From Membranipora membranacea (Eukaryota; Bryozoa; Gymnolaemata; Cheilostomatida; Membraniporidae), in NCBI GenBank assembly GCA_914767715.1, contig OU612072.1:24738001-24802000 (forward strand): DNA of 64,000 bases, given 5' to 3'. The notes under the pieces are model-generated. The model had not been told where the DNA came from, searched no databases, and saw nothing but the letters and a program-made list of their open reading frames with translations. Positions 11,862 to 24,300 of this stretch are shown in pieces; within the stretch, counting starts at the first letter, position 1; each line of letters starts with the position of its first letter. The position numbers and the translations under genes were made by a program.

Positions 11862-14727
11862 ATATTAAGTTGAGTACCAGCACAACAAGTCATCCAACCC
11901 TAATCTAATTCCGTTGTGCCATGTCAGAAAAGACAACTCCAGACAGCACCATCCCGCTGTTATGATGACAAACTGTCAATCACTGACATCTGAAAAGCTA
12001 GATGAGTTGCAACTAATCATAGAAGATCAGGAGCCGAAAGTTATTATGCTGACGGAGTCGTGGCTGACGGAGGCGAAGGAGCAGTCCAGACTCATAGAGG
12101 GTTATAATCTGCAAACATCAAACCGATCAGATCGACCAGGAGGAGGAGTTGCCATCTTCACCCACCATACCCTAGATGTGAAGGTCGTCAGAAGATATAC
12201 CAGTAAAACATTTAGCTCACTGTGGATTAAAGTGATCGGCAGGTCATTCAACTCGATATATGGGTGTATTTATCATCCAAAATCTAAGACTATTGCTGAC
12301 AGCGAACACAGTCTCAAACACATCAGCGACACCATCACAGATCTCTCCATCAAGCATTCCAGTAACTTTTTCATCGCTGGAGACTTCAATCATCTCAACA
12401 TGCATGACATAAGTGAAGTATTCAATTTGACCAATATCGTGAACTTTCCGACACGGAAAAATGCTTACTTAGACCATATTTACACCAACATTGATGAGAT
12501 TAAATCGCTGGTATGTGAAAAGCTGCCTCCGCTAGGAAGTAGTGACCACGACACCGTGTATCTACCTACAACAGCGGTGACACGCAGAGAATCCGAATAT
12601 TACTACTCGAGAAAACCCACACCACAAACACGAATAGCGATCCAAGAAGATGTTACATCCATCAAGTGGGACACAATCACCACTCTGTCTGATGTGAATC
12701 AACAGGCTGAGGCTATTCAACACACTATGAACAATATCGTAGACAAACACTGCCCTAAGAGACGTTATAAGAAATCCAACAAATCCGCACCCTGGTTTGA
12801 CAGTTTGGCACGGAAACTAAAAAATGCTAAGAAGAAGTCGTACAGTAAAGGATCCCCTTCATCTAAGTTTTTCTCACGTCTACTGAAAAAACACCTACAG
12901 ACAATAAAGAAGAAATGGATCGTCAAGAAACTTGATGATAGAAACCCAAAAACGTGCTGGAATGTTATCAACACACTCAGAGGCAAACACAAAACTAAGA
13001 CAAAAGAAAGCTACAACCTAAACGGCGAACACCTAAACCAACAGCAGACAGCTGATAGACTCAATGACTACTTCTCATCAGTTGGAGGAACCCCGACTAG
13101 CATAACCCCTGACACCGCCAGTCATGAGAGCGCTACACCCCTGTCTGTTACAGTCGATCAGGTATATAAATGGCTCATAGATATTGACACAAGGAAGGCT
13201 ACACATTCACATGACTTCCCATCATGGGTTACACGAATGTGCGCAGACGAGCTTTGCTTTCCTATATGTACTATCATAAACAGCTGTTTTAAATGTGGTT
13301 ATTTTCCTGATATTTGGAAGTGTGCAGAGATAGTACCAATCGAAAAAAAGAAGTCTGTTGATACTGAATCAGATTTTAGACCTATTTCCTTGTTATGGCA
13401 CCTGGGCAAAATTATTGAAAAAGCTGTTATGCATTTTTATGTTCAGTTTGTTTTACCAACCATTGATGGAAACCAGTATGCGTATCAGAAAAACCGAGGT
13501 ACAGTAGATGCAATCATAGCTGCTATCGATAATTGGACACAATTATTAGATGAACCAAAGTCAAAATATTTGACAGTCGCTTTCCTTGACATGTCAAAGG
13601 CTTTTGACAAGATGGACAGAGGAAAACTGATAGATATGCTAACGAGGAAGGGTATCAACTATAATCTAGTGCAAATCATCAACAGCTTCCTCACACACCG
13701 ATACCAATCAGTACGCATCGGCAACAATACCAGCCGAACATTACCAGTTATAAATGGAACACCCAAGGGGACATTGCTAGGTCCTGTCTTCTGGCTTTTA
13801 TATGTGGACAGCCTTGAAGTTGAATGTGACATAATAAAATACGCAGATGACCTGACATTAACAGGCCTGCCCGCTAAAACACTAAACCAACAACTGGACC
13901 TCCAAACCTCTCTAGACACAGTATCGACATGGTGCGATGAGTATAATATGGTGGCTAATGCAAAAAAGTCATCTATTATGCATCTGACTAACAAACATGC
14001 TCGATACCAATTCCAACCACCAACTCTGAAGCTGAATGGAGAACAAATACCACCGACAACTAAGACTAGATTTCTAGGAATCACTATCGATCAGCATTTG
14101 TCTTTCGAAGACCATGTCGACTCGATCCTGAAGAACGTCAGACCGCTAACCTATACCCTTCTTAACCTCAAACGCTCTGGCGTACCTCAGCGGTTACTCA
14201 CGAGGTTCTACCTTACATGTATACGGCCTCGTATGACATATGGAAGCGTAGCCTGGTTCTGCATGATGACCGACCAACAGAAGAAACGAGTAATCCAGCT
14301 GGAAAAACTCTCACTGAAAATTATAGCCCCAGGCTGTGACGAGTATAGTGAAAGGACAGCCCTGCTAAACATCATACCACTAGACGAATATATTGACTCT
14401 ATGTGCCATCAACACATCGACAAGATCAAGACACCTGGGCACTGCCTGCATCATTTACTACCTCAACCGAGTGCTCGCAGACCTAGTAGACATACAACGC
14501 GCCTCAACACCAGCTCACGAACTGAATTGAGAGGCAACACTTTACTCATGTGTTACAGCAATGCCGGATGTGTAAATTATAAAGTCTAAGAATTAATTTT
14601 TTTCTGTTTTTATTTTCATGCCCAGGTTGCCTTCCTTACTTATATTGTGATGAAACCTCTAAACGTCGCCTCTAATTTTTAGAAGATGATCATTGGTTCA
14701 GTAATAAAGATTATATATATATACAAA
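11862..14727 (+). mobile_element. CR1/L2-like non-LTR retrotransposon, nearly intact ORF2
   Basis: The unit contains one long open frame and a 3' UTR that ends near AATAAAGATTATATATATATAC (14703-14727), a short AT microsatellite rather than poly-A, which suits the CR1/L2 groups. No ORF1 (gag-like) was found upstream, so the copy may be 5'-truncated. Target duplications were not identified and both ends are approximate. Confidence 0.75.
11914..14589 (+). CDS. Retrotransposon polyprotein: APE endonuclease + reverse transcriptase
   Basis: 891 codons without interruption; an in-frame TAA lies 15 bases before the ATG. Residues about 15-215 are an apurinic-type endonuclease: N20 (TNCQSL), E48 (LTESWL), GDFN at 156-159, SSDHD at 209-213. 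Residues about 460-740 are a reverse transcriptase: motif A FLDMSKAFDKMD (Asp559), motif B GTPKGTLLGP, catalytic YADD at 643-646. The order and the TNCQSL...DEL start resemble CR1/L2/jockey-type ORF2. All catalytic residues that I can locate are present, so this copy may be recent. The protein nicks DNA and reverse-transcribes its own RNA at the target. The C-terminus lacks an obvious RNase H. Confidence 0.93.
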   Translation: MCHVRKDNSRQHHPAVMMTNCQSLTSEKLDELQLIIEDQEPKVIMLTESWLTEAKEQSRLIEGYNLQTSNRSDRPGGGVAIFTHHTLDVKVVRRYTSKTFSSLWIKVIGRSFNSIYGCIYHPKSKTIADSEHSLKHISDTITDLSIKHSSNFFIAGDFNHLNMHDISEVFNLTNIVNFPTRKNAYLDHIYTNIDEIKSLVCEKLPPLGSSDHDTVYLPTTAVTRRESEYYYSRKPTPQTRIAIQEDVTSIKWDTITTLSDVNQQAEAIQHTMNNIVDKHCPKRRYKKSNKSAPWFDSLARKLKNAKKKSYSKGSPSSKFFSRLLKKHLQTIKKKWIVKKLDDRNPKTCWNVINTLRGKHKTKTKESYNLNGEHLNQQQTADRLNDYFSSVGGTPTSITPDTASHESATPLSVTVDQVYKWLIDIDTRKATHSHDFPSWVTRMCADELCFPICTIINSCFKCGYFPDIWKCAEIVPIEKKKSVDTESDFRPISLLWHLGKIIEKAVMHFYVQFVLPTIDGNQYAYQKNRGTVDAIIAAIDNWTQLLDEPKSKYLTVAFLDMSKAFDKMDRGKLIDMLTRKGINYNLVQIINSFLTHRYQSVRIGNNTSRTLPVINGTPKGTLLGPVFWLLYVDSLEVECDIIKYADDLTLTGLPAKTLNQQLDLQTSLDTVSTWCDEYNMVANAKKSSIMHLTNKHARYQFQPPTLKLNGEQIPPTTKTRFLGITIDQHLSFEDHVDSILKNVRPLTYTLLNLKRSGVPQRLLTRFYLTCIRPRMTYGSVAWFCMMTDQQKKRVIQLEKLSLKIIAPGCDEYSERTALLNIIPLDEYIDSMCHQHIDKIKTPGHCLHHLLPQPSARRPSRHTTRLNTSSRTELRGNTLLMCYSNAGCVNYKV

Positions 14728-15353
14728 ACAAGTATTGCGCTAGATCTCAAAATGACCACAATGCACAAAGAATAATAGATCAGGGCACAATATATCATGA
14801 TCTTTATTTTTGGATTGACAACCATATACTGAGTTAATTGCAGTACTCCTTGTTTTTTTATCTATGCTTTGTTAACCGCCGAAGCTTTACCCACATATTG
14901 CTGGTGGAAAAACGTATAGACAGAATTGCTGGACATATGCTTGTGATATCATCACAGCGTGATAGAAATTGTCCTGTCCATCATATTATCACGATATTGT
15001 TCTGGCATTTTAAGCATTCTACCAAGGTGCAACAATGGGTACTCTTTGATTTGATCTAGATGTTACCTACAATTAGTGGTTAAAACTCTTTTGGTCATGG
15101 AATTCAGAGTTATCTTGACTTCGAATACCATGAGAAAACCAAAATCTGAAGCCTCCAAAACTCATTTATTAATCACTGTATCCGGTTTGAGGCTTAATCT
15201 CCCAAGCAACCATTTAAAGATGGCCACCGGAAACGGAATAAATGAAAATATTTTGCAAAATCTATTGGGACAAAACCGTGTATTTTGCACCCTCTACTGA
15301 ATGAGCTCAATGTATATTGAGAGTTATTACTGTGCTGAAGGATAACAAACACT
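14590..15353. other. Spacer before the 19-exon gene
   Basis: The LINE 3' UTR occupies the first ~140 bases. The rest is AT-rich with short, domain-free open frames. The promoter and 5' UTR of the downstream gene probably lie here, but I see no clear core element. Confidence 0.35.
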
Positions 15354-18300
15354 ATGGAGTATATAATCTCCAGTAGAGATGCTCCCTCAGGTAGCATATA
15401 TGAGGATGAAACGTATTGCACCAGAGGATTATGTTCACATCCCTGCTGCTGGGAATCTCACATAAGACAGACCAGGGGATTTAGGAAATATGTGTCCATG
15501 TCTGCTGATTCCTCTATATCAGGTCACAAAGAAGATGAACAGGACAGTGATGAAGGTAATGTGAAGAGTGAGATAAAGAAGAGTTGACACTGTTATTTAT
15601 TTGTGCCTATGAATTAGTTAGGAGGCAGGTCAGTTGTTTACATCACACTGCTTGTACATTGATAACAAACTCCCTGTCACACCAGAGTCCTTACTATACA
15701 TGTACTTTGGGTCTGTCAATCATGTATTCAGTTATTTACATGTGTGATCTTTTCAATAACTCAATTTTTATGTGATTAAAAGTGTTTGCACTGCCAAGGT
15801 GCTGAACTAAATTGAAAACAATGATGGAAGGTAAAAGGTCACCTGTCCTAGTGTTTCCCCTTGTCTTTATTATTTGTAGGCCAGAGAACCTAAGCAGGTG
15901 GTTTTAAATATAAAGTGTCCAATGGTTGAAGGTACAGTTGTAGGAAACTTACATGCATTCTTTCTATTTCAGGATTACCCACACAGAAGGTGCTAAATTT
16001 ACTAGATGAATACGGAGAGTCATCCACCGACTTATACCCGAGTAAATTCAGAGGGCGGCCTGCACATCTGAGGAAGCAACGAGTAGCTAAACAGGACTCA
16101 AAGTAAGATGCAGCGAACGGGACTTCCTGAACCTGATCGCTACAGTATGATGTCCACATATTTTACGACCTGTTGTGTAGATTGGTAGTGACCGAATCAA
16201 TGATAATGTGTAAAGCTGACATTGCTGTGATTTTCTGAAATAGGATTCCCAATCCAAACAGGACCCTATAAGTCCGAATACTTGATGTTCGTGTAATGTG
16301 TTTGCAATGAAAGAGCAACCAACCATCCGGTTGTATTGATAACCTCAAAAGTGTATCATGCACTTTCAACTTGCTCACAACACATAATAAAACAATTTAG
16401 GATGTTCTGGTTTTTAATTCTACTGACTAGGCATTTTGGCACGGGCAAGAGTCTCATATCATCACGGATTAAAGTAGTCTTTCAAGTTTAGTCAGGTTTT
16501 CACTCTTCATACTTTTTGATTAACAGGAGGAGTATTGTACAGCCAGTAGCGCCCAGAGCAACTCCTTCACCCAAACAGAGGCATTTAGAGGATCTTCTGG
16601 AGCCTGCTAGAAAACCTGCGCCAATCAAACAAGTAGAGGTGAGATTTCTTCTCGTAGTAATAGTATTTCATTTGATCTGATCATTCCTTGATGAACGAAT
16701 GAGGGAGCAAACTGGAAGGAATCTGCTAAATTGATAGATCTAAAGCGCAAGGATTATTGGAAACAAATCCCCTCCCCTCCCCAAACAATTTATTATCTAA
16801 TGCATTACTGACAATATGTTTATGAAAACATACCAATATAAAGCTGATGATTTAAAGCTAGCTTCCCTCTTAAAACAAACATTTTCATTCATCAAAACTA
16901 CAGGTGATCATCACAAATATCTGTGTTTTAGAGAAGCTCGTTTGTCGTAAGATTAGAACTACGCCTTTCTAGCAGAACTTAATCCTTTGTCAGCTATCTA
17001 TTTTATATTTTGATTAGGCAGAGCAAATGAGCACAACTTAGCCTATTCCAGTAGGGTATATATATACAGCACAGTTTTATTGTTTCAAATATAATCTGCA
17101 TTATATTGGAAGTAGATTGGTGACAGAGAGGAACCGTTCAGCATATAAGTCTGTAGCGAAATTTAAATGTTGTTTGAAATAATCTGGTGATCAATAAGAT
17201 TAATGTTTAATTTACATACAAAGACATCAGGTCAATGATAATAGGGGAGTACAGTAATAAAACTGGAAAGTATTATATTTCATAGCAGTGGTGTCGAAGT
17301 CATTCCTGATATTTCACTTGTTAATAAATTGATTTGCAGCGCTCTCATCAAACACAGAGGATATGATCTCACTTGCAGGTGCATGGAGGGAATGGTTACA
17401 ACAAACTAATCAGTAGTCGCCCCTCCTTTTCTTATTAAGCCTTATATGTGTTCTCAGACGGCTGCAATGCGAGTAAGTGGCAATACATCATCAAACACTC
17501 ATTTGAAAATGAGTGTTTGATAATGTTATGCCTGGCTGTCATGTCAAATTTTAACTACGACATTGTTTCAGGTACAAGAAGTGTTTGACCTGGATGAGCT
17601 CAGTCAGAACTGGGACAGTACTTTCCTTACTAAGCCCATGTATGTGTGGATCCCGGGAGAAAAATCTAAATCATCTAAACGTCGACTCAAAGATAAACTG
17701 AAGTCTTCCAAAGTCAAGTGAGTTATAGTGTGATAGTTGATTTTAAGGCACTTCACGAACAAAGCTCGCCGCTAAGCTCACTCCTCCTTGACTTTGTTAT
17801 ATTACAACACTGTAAATATCACTTAGTCAAACCCTCCCCTTGAGTAAATTTGATCCATTTGCAACATTTCTGGAGCTGCTTCTCCCTACTGGCTGTCAAA
17901 CCTTGTTCATTTATTTGCTTACGTCTGATCTAAAAGGGGGAATAGCACTTGCAGTCTGATCAGCGATGATATAATTTAGTGTTCATGCTATTATTATCGA
18001 CTCTATTACCTATTCTTTGCCCTAAACCATTAAAACTTTTGTTACGGTTAGTTCTCAGCCCTTTCCGCGATACAAGATGAATTATTAGTGACATTGTATA
18101 TTTTAAATCTTCTTACGTCCCCTTATATGTTAACCTATATGGGTTATAGGATGGTTCCATGCCTTCAAACTATTGAAATTGATGACAAAAATATGATGTA
18201 AGTATTTCGCTGTTTCTCACAGGCTGCTGTCTCGTTGATGTCTGCAAGAAAATTTCACTCCGTGTAACCAACCTTCTTAATATTTGAAACAAATTTCACT

Positions 18301-21300
18301 AACCAACAACACAATAATGGATTTTATGCCAAAGACAATACTCTGATACTGGAGCAAATGTTACTTTTAATCATCCTCTATGTCTATTGAATCTCGAACA
18401 AGTTTGATCTCATTTGCCTTCATTTTAGTAGCTCTCCTGTCACTGGTCACGCAAAAGGCCTTTTTGCCTGCGGCATGACTGGTGGAGGGGGAGAAACTCC
18501 GAATGAAGGCAGATTTACCAAGTTTGGTCTAATTTAATCAGATTTATTAAACAATTCATCGTCCGTGATGTGTACCTGAGATTTCCCTACTGTGTGGCGT
18601 ACCTGAGTTATTGGTCCTTGTGCTTACCTGTGATATTTGTTTTTTTATTGAGTGTTACCCTCTTTAATTGATTAATTGTAATTATCTGTATCACTTTTAC
18701 TGCAGACACTATGGTGTACCTGAGGTTGTGCAGCAGAAGGATCTAACAGCAGAAGATCTGCCTGATTCTCGTAAAACATCTCACACTGCCAGGCCGGTAA
18801 GTCACACCAGCGCTAAGTACATGCGACAGCGTGTATCTACTTACCAGGGCTAAGTACGTTCGGAGGAATTAGTTATAATATTTCGAAATATTATTTCGAA
18901 TACAAGGCAGGAGGACAAACTTGTTGGGTGTGGCTTCCCTTTAATTACTGACCTTCAATGGGAGATATGTCAGTCTTCTATATCCCTGTGTCCCTCTTCT
19001 TACCCCTCTCCCCACCCTTCAAATAGGACGATAACCTGTCCCACCTAAACGGCATATACATCCCCGAGTGTCAATCTGACAGTGATATCATTCGAGCACT
19101 TTGGTTTTAAGATAGGTTCACTCTCAAAAAGGTTTTAACGAATTGATGATCTGCAATACTTTCTAAATTGGAATTTTCAGACATTGCAAAAACATGCCAA
19201 CACTGGCAGGCCTTGACTAACTGCTACACTCATTATTTTTATAATTAGAGATGCTATAAATCTCTCATTGGTTGTAAGATGCGAACTGTCACCAAACTCC
19301 ATCTCATGCTGCTCTTTGTCTCAAGCATATACATTTTATATTTTACCATCAGTCTATAATTAGTCCTCCTTGGACTCCTGTCCCACCACCCACATCAGTC
19401 TGTAGTGATTATTCAGACACACAGGCTAGGCAGGTATATGCTTTATGTCTCACTTAAATCCGACTTGCAATGCTCATTGGTAATTAAGGTTGCATTGAAC
19501 TTGTTTTGGACCTTTTGCCTGCGCGTGAAGTTGCTTTCCTATCCTTGTGTTATTAGAGAATAGGGGCAACTCCAAATTCAGGAAATTTGGCCATATGCTA
19601 CTTGATGTCCGACTTTTCATCGGAATTTTCCTGACATTTAGTTGTCTTATGTGTACGTCTTAATGTATGTCATCTCAAATATGTCAACGCTAACATTTAG
19701 GTAATGGGTTCAAATTTTGTCTCCGGTTTAAGGGCTCATTTCACATTGTCTGTTATGGCGGTTCTATATGGCTGGCTTTGTCATCTGTCAAATTGTTAAA
19801 ACATATTATTAGATAACGAGTGCAGACCTGATATCGAACCTTATGTGCTGTCTTAATCCTGGTATGTGAGCTACAAGTTATTGAGGTCATGCTCACATGT
19901 GTCATGTACCAGTAGTTCAGATTTGATAGATAGACAGCCACAGTATACAACTACTAGCATCAGACATAAACTTAGCTTTCTTGTCTCTAGATTAAGGTAC
20001 ACTGACATGTTGATTTCTATATAAAAATCTGTGATAGCATCTGAAGAGGACATTTGTCACTCACAGCACAATGAGTTTGGCCCATCTATTTGGTATGGCA
20101 GACTTTGTCCCATAAAAGTTTGTCAAAGTTTTTCAAGCTCCACAACAGATTTTAAATACGCCCACGCATAAATCATTCTAATAGTTTGATTGATCACATC
20201 GGTCTGGCATGGAGTGACCTTAGTATACACATATAACTGTCCTGAGAGCAGCATAACAAATATTATCTCAATAGTTACAGTCTTATTTCACCTTGATATT
20301 TCAGACTCGTAGTAAGAGCCCGTCTCAGATTCCAACAGGAGGTCAGCCGTATCGTAATGTCGGCCAGACACCCAAAGATAGACTCAGGTGAGTACACTAA
20401 TCATTGTTATCCTTGTATACATGATTCTTCAAACCTGATGATGGCAACCCCTAGAGTTTGTCAATTTCTCCTCACGATGCCTAATCTTGACTATCAACTG
20501 AGCTATGTTGAATGGTATGCTGTGTGGTCGGCTATGACAAGCCAAACGCCTTTCTTTATATTTTACAATTTGGTGGTAGCATCATCGACCTTATTGTAAC
20601 TTACATTGTAACCTCATATTGTACTCAGTTATGCCTCAGCATTAGTTTATATACTCCAAGTGCATTATATATCTCTCAGAAGTCCTCGATGCAATACGAT
20701 GATTCATTTATTATTTCGCGACAAAAAATAAAGTAAGAGTTGTCTTCTTGTATCACAGGAGAGGACAACTCTCAATAAATTTACGATGTATTTTATGGCT
20801 TTTATTCTAATGCTTGTGATTTGTATGAAAAAAACAATATGTCAAGTTATTATATATCACTATTTATCATTTTATCATTGGTCACCTATTTACAGATATC
20901 GTATGATAATGGATGAGTTGAAGGACCTACCACGACCTTTCGTTATTGAGGTCATGGAGAAAACAAGAGGCATGAAAAATAAAGAGGAGATTCTTATGCT
21001 CATGGAAAGGTAATTTCCCGATGTGTGTTTATGCAACACTTCCCTGTGTATGCTCTGTCATCCTTTTGAGTTTACACTGAAAGTATTGTTGTGTGAATAA
21101 ACCTGGACAGATACTAAGGCCATATAGACTGCCTTACAGGCCTCGGCAGTGTTTGCAACGCAGATGTGAAGCAACTGCTTCTAAAACCAAAACAAAGGTT
21201 TTAAATTTCATCAAAGCCCATACATCCATTCAATAGCTACACTGCCCAGTTACAACTATAAATCTCAACAAGATTATATGGATGCTCTATGGCTGAAATG

Positions 21301-24300
21301 CATTGAAATCCCAGTTCTATTAAATTAGTCAGTATTTCATTTATGTTTATAATTTTTTCAATGATAGTGTTTTATCCATGCGAGATGAAGGGTAAGACAA
21401 GTTTTACTTACATTTTATTCTATTTGATTGTTATTTATCTACCTCTCCACCTCTCTCTCTATCTCACTTCATACATGCAACAGTCAGGTGTTTGTCCCAT
21501 TTCTGTCTTTAGTATGATATTAAGTTTAAATTTGTCATTTGAAAACATCTTATCAGTTAAAGTTTTGGTATCTTTTTTTTTTTCACATCATCGACAGAGA
21601 GCCTGGCCAACAAGACAGGTTGTAAAGAGCATAGAAATGTAAACATGCAAAGTCATGAAAGTCCCCTATAGTGACTTGGAAGATTTCTAAGGGCGATAAT
21701 TTTAATCTGATACAACTTTGACTTGGCCAGACAAAAATTTAATGGAATCGGTCCATGCTTCACACTATAATAACATGTCAATTAAGAACCAGCCCCTCTC
21801 CTAATCCTGGACTTGCCAAGGGGTCCGTGTCGATATTTTTGGGTTCATAATAAGGCCAACTGTCTTCACTTAGACATCATTATCATCAACAATTCTTGAT
21901 ACAAAGCGCTTCTATCTTTTTTTCCTGAACAAAATCGACAATGTGATAGATTTAGTCGAACTAATCCAGCAAGGTTATAAGCTCCACAAGGTACTTTTAT
22001 CCTAAGCACAATACTATTACCTCACCACCCCTCCCTCTTCTAAATGCAACTTCCTACTGAGCTAGTCTAGCAGTTATAAACATTGGATATGAATGATATA
22101 TTCTTTATAGCGACCTCCCACAATCCTTAAAGTTGTAGTTGCTCCTCCGCATATTTGGTATCATATTGAAGATCTCAGTCTAATTAAGAGTGTCATGGCA
22201 ACCTTTTGAATCGCCTATGAACACAGTTAGATCCATTAGCTTTCCTAAAAAAATTTCTCAATTATTCTCAACCACTAAGTTGTCCCCTCTCTATCTTGTT
22301 ATGTTAAAGAGTGATAAGAGGGGACGACCTTAGTTGTTGAGAAAAATTGAGAAAAATTTTATTTTTAGTAAAACTAATGGTTTAAACTGTGTCCATAGCC
22401 TATTCAAGAGGTTGCCTTGGTGCCCTTAGTTAGACTGAGATCTTCGATATGATAGCAAATATGGGGTGGCGCAACTATAGCTTTAGCTATAGAATTTCTC
22501 AATAACACTCCCACCAGAATGGTGAACAGACTGAAAAAAAGCAAACTCTCTTACCAGATCACATTTAATATAGACCAGGTTTGGTCCAGTTGCCTGCATT
22601 AAGAGTTGCTCCCCCTCCACTGGTCATGCAGACTCAAGGACGGGGAGCAACTACTATGCGCCAAGCTGGATCAAACTTGTAATACATGTAATCTCACATA
22701 TAGGTCATGGTCACGGTAAGGTTAAGGAATCCAGCTGTTGCAAATTCTTGCTAGACAAAGACAAAACCTGCCCATGATAGTTATTAATTCCAAATTGTTT
22801 GACCAGTTGCAAAGAGGGCATAAGTCCTGATAAATTAAACCGGTAATATGTTGAAAATTGAGTTACGTAACCACGGTTTGTTCTGTATTAATTCCGAAAC
22901 ATAATGTTACTGCTACTTTTGAGACAGAATTTCAGCTGTTGTCGGCATTTTACGATAAAGTGTGTCACTTTTGGCTGATCGTTCTTCAATCGCTATTTAT
23001 TTATAGATACCATTCCCTATTTATAGATACCTGACTACGATGAGGAAATCTGACTGGGAGTTATCCATGGTTACAGGGCAGGTTCTGAGACAGCGAAGGC
23101 TAAATAAGAATATGTTTGAGTATTATGAGCGCCTAGATCAGACAGCTTCTGGAGGAAATCAGGTAACTAATTTAACCAATCTCAATATACAGTTAATACA
23201 GCAGTCTGGTTACACAGCAGTCTGGTTACACAGCAGTCTGGTTACACAGCAGTCTGGTTACACAGCAGTCTGGTTACACAGCAGTCTGGTTACACAGCAG
23301 TCTGGTTACACAGCAGTCTGGTTACATGGAGTTTTCCAGGTCATTTAGAGAGAAGTGGTTTAGACTTCAATTCTAATTTACAGGTAAATTCCGTGCGATC
23401 TCTGTGATCAATGAAAGCTACATATTCAATATATACCTCTGCTTTTAATGATACAATCATGCATTCTGGGTTAACAGCATTTATGTTTTTATGTTCAGAG
23501 TTGATCTTTGGTTATCGGGGTTTTGTCATTCCGTCCTGGTTATCCATTTTTTGAATTGACAATTTAACAGGTTGTTAAGGTAAAGAATTTCCACCGGTAT
23601 ATATTATAATTGTCGGGATTTTTAAACAACTTCCATGAAAATCAGCCTCGATTCTAACACAAAACCTACACGGTCTCAGTTCTGGCCATAGTCTGATTGA
23701 CTTTTTAAACTCTACTAATTTCAGCGATTCCTACACAACAAAAGCGATCAATGTTGGGTATAACTTTGTAGTAAAAGCCTACCCTATTTGTATGATTGCT
23801 AGCATCGATCAAACCAATCTGATGCCAATAGTGCGTATTTATTGTAATTCCCACAATGCACCTTTAGGTTGTCAATAAGTGTTAGGTTGTCAGTTATTTG
23901 ATCTGCTAGGTCACCTCGGATCCGACTTGTCTGTAAGTTATTCTATTCTACAATGAAAGCAGCCGTGCCCCAGAATAGCAAACTTGATCTCCATCGATAT
24001 TAATACTCATTACTTAGAGAATTGAAGAATGTGACATTATGGGTTTCTGTTGCTCAAAGTATTAGATATCTGCTCTGCGCATTATTTCCCAAACAGTTTT
24101 GTATTGTACTAAAAGCTAGGTTGATGAGATTTGTTGATTCAAAATTTAGCAATCATCATTGGGACAGGCTTACCAGCATTAACGTATTGTTCCCATACAG
24201 ATTTTCACCATTTACATCGTAACTTGTAAGCAGGTTTATAAGTTGGATGAGACTTTGGATGATACAGAGGGTGATATGACTGCTGTACCTAATGATGTCA

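Noticed and set aside
23040-23348. Open frame running through the 16-bp repeat
   Set aside because: The coding exon ends at the donor at 23162/23163; the repeat-encoded part is intronic.
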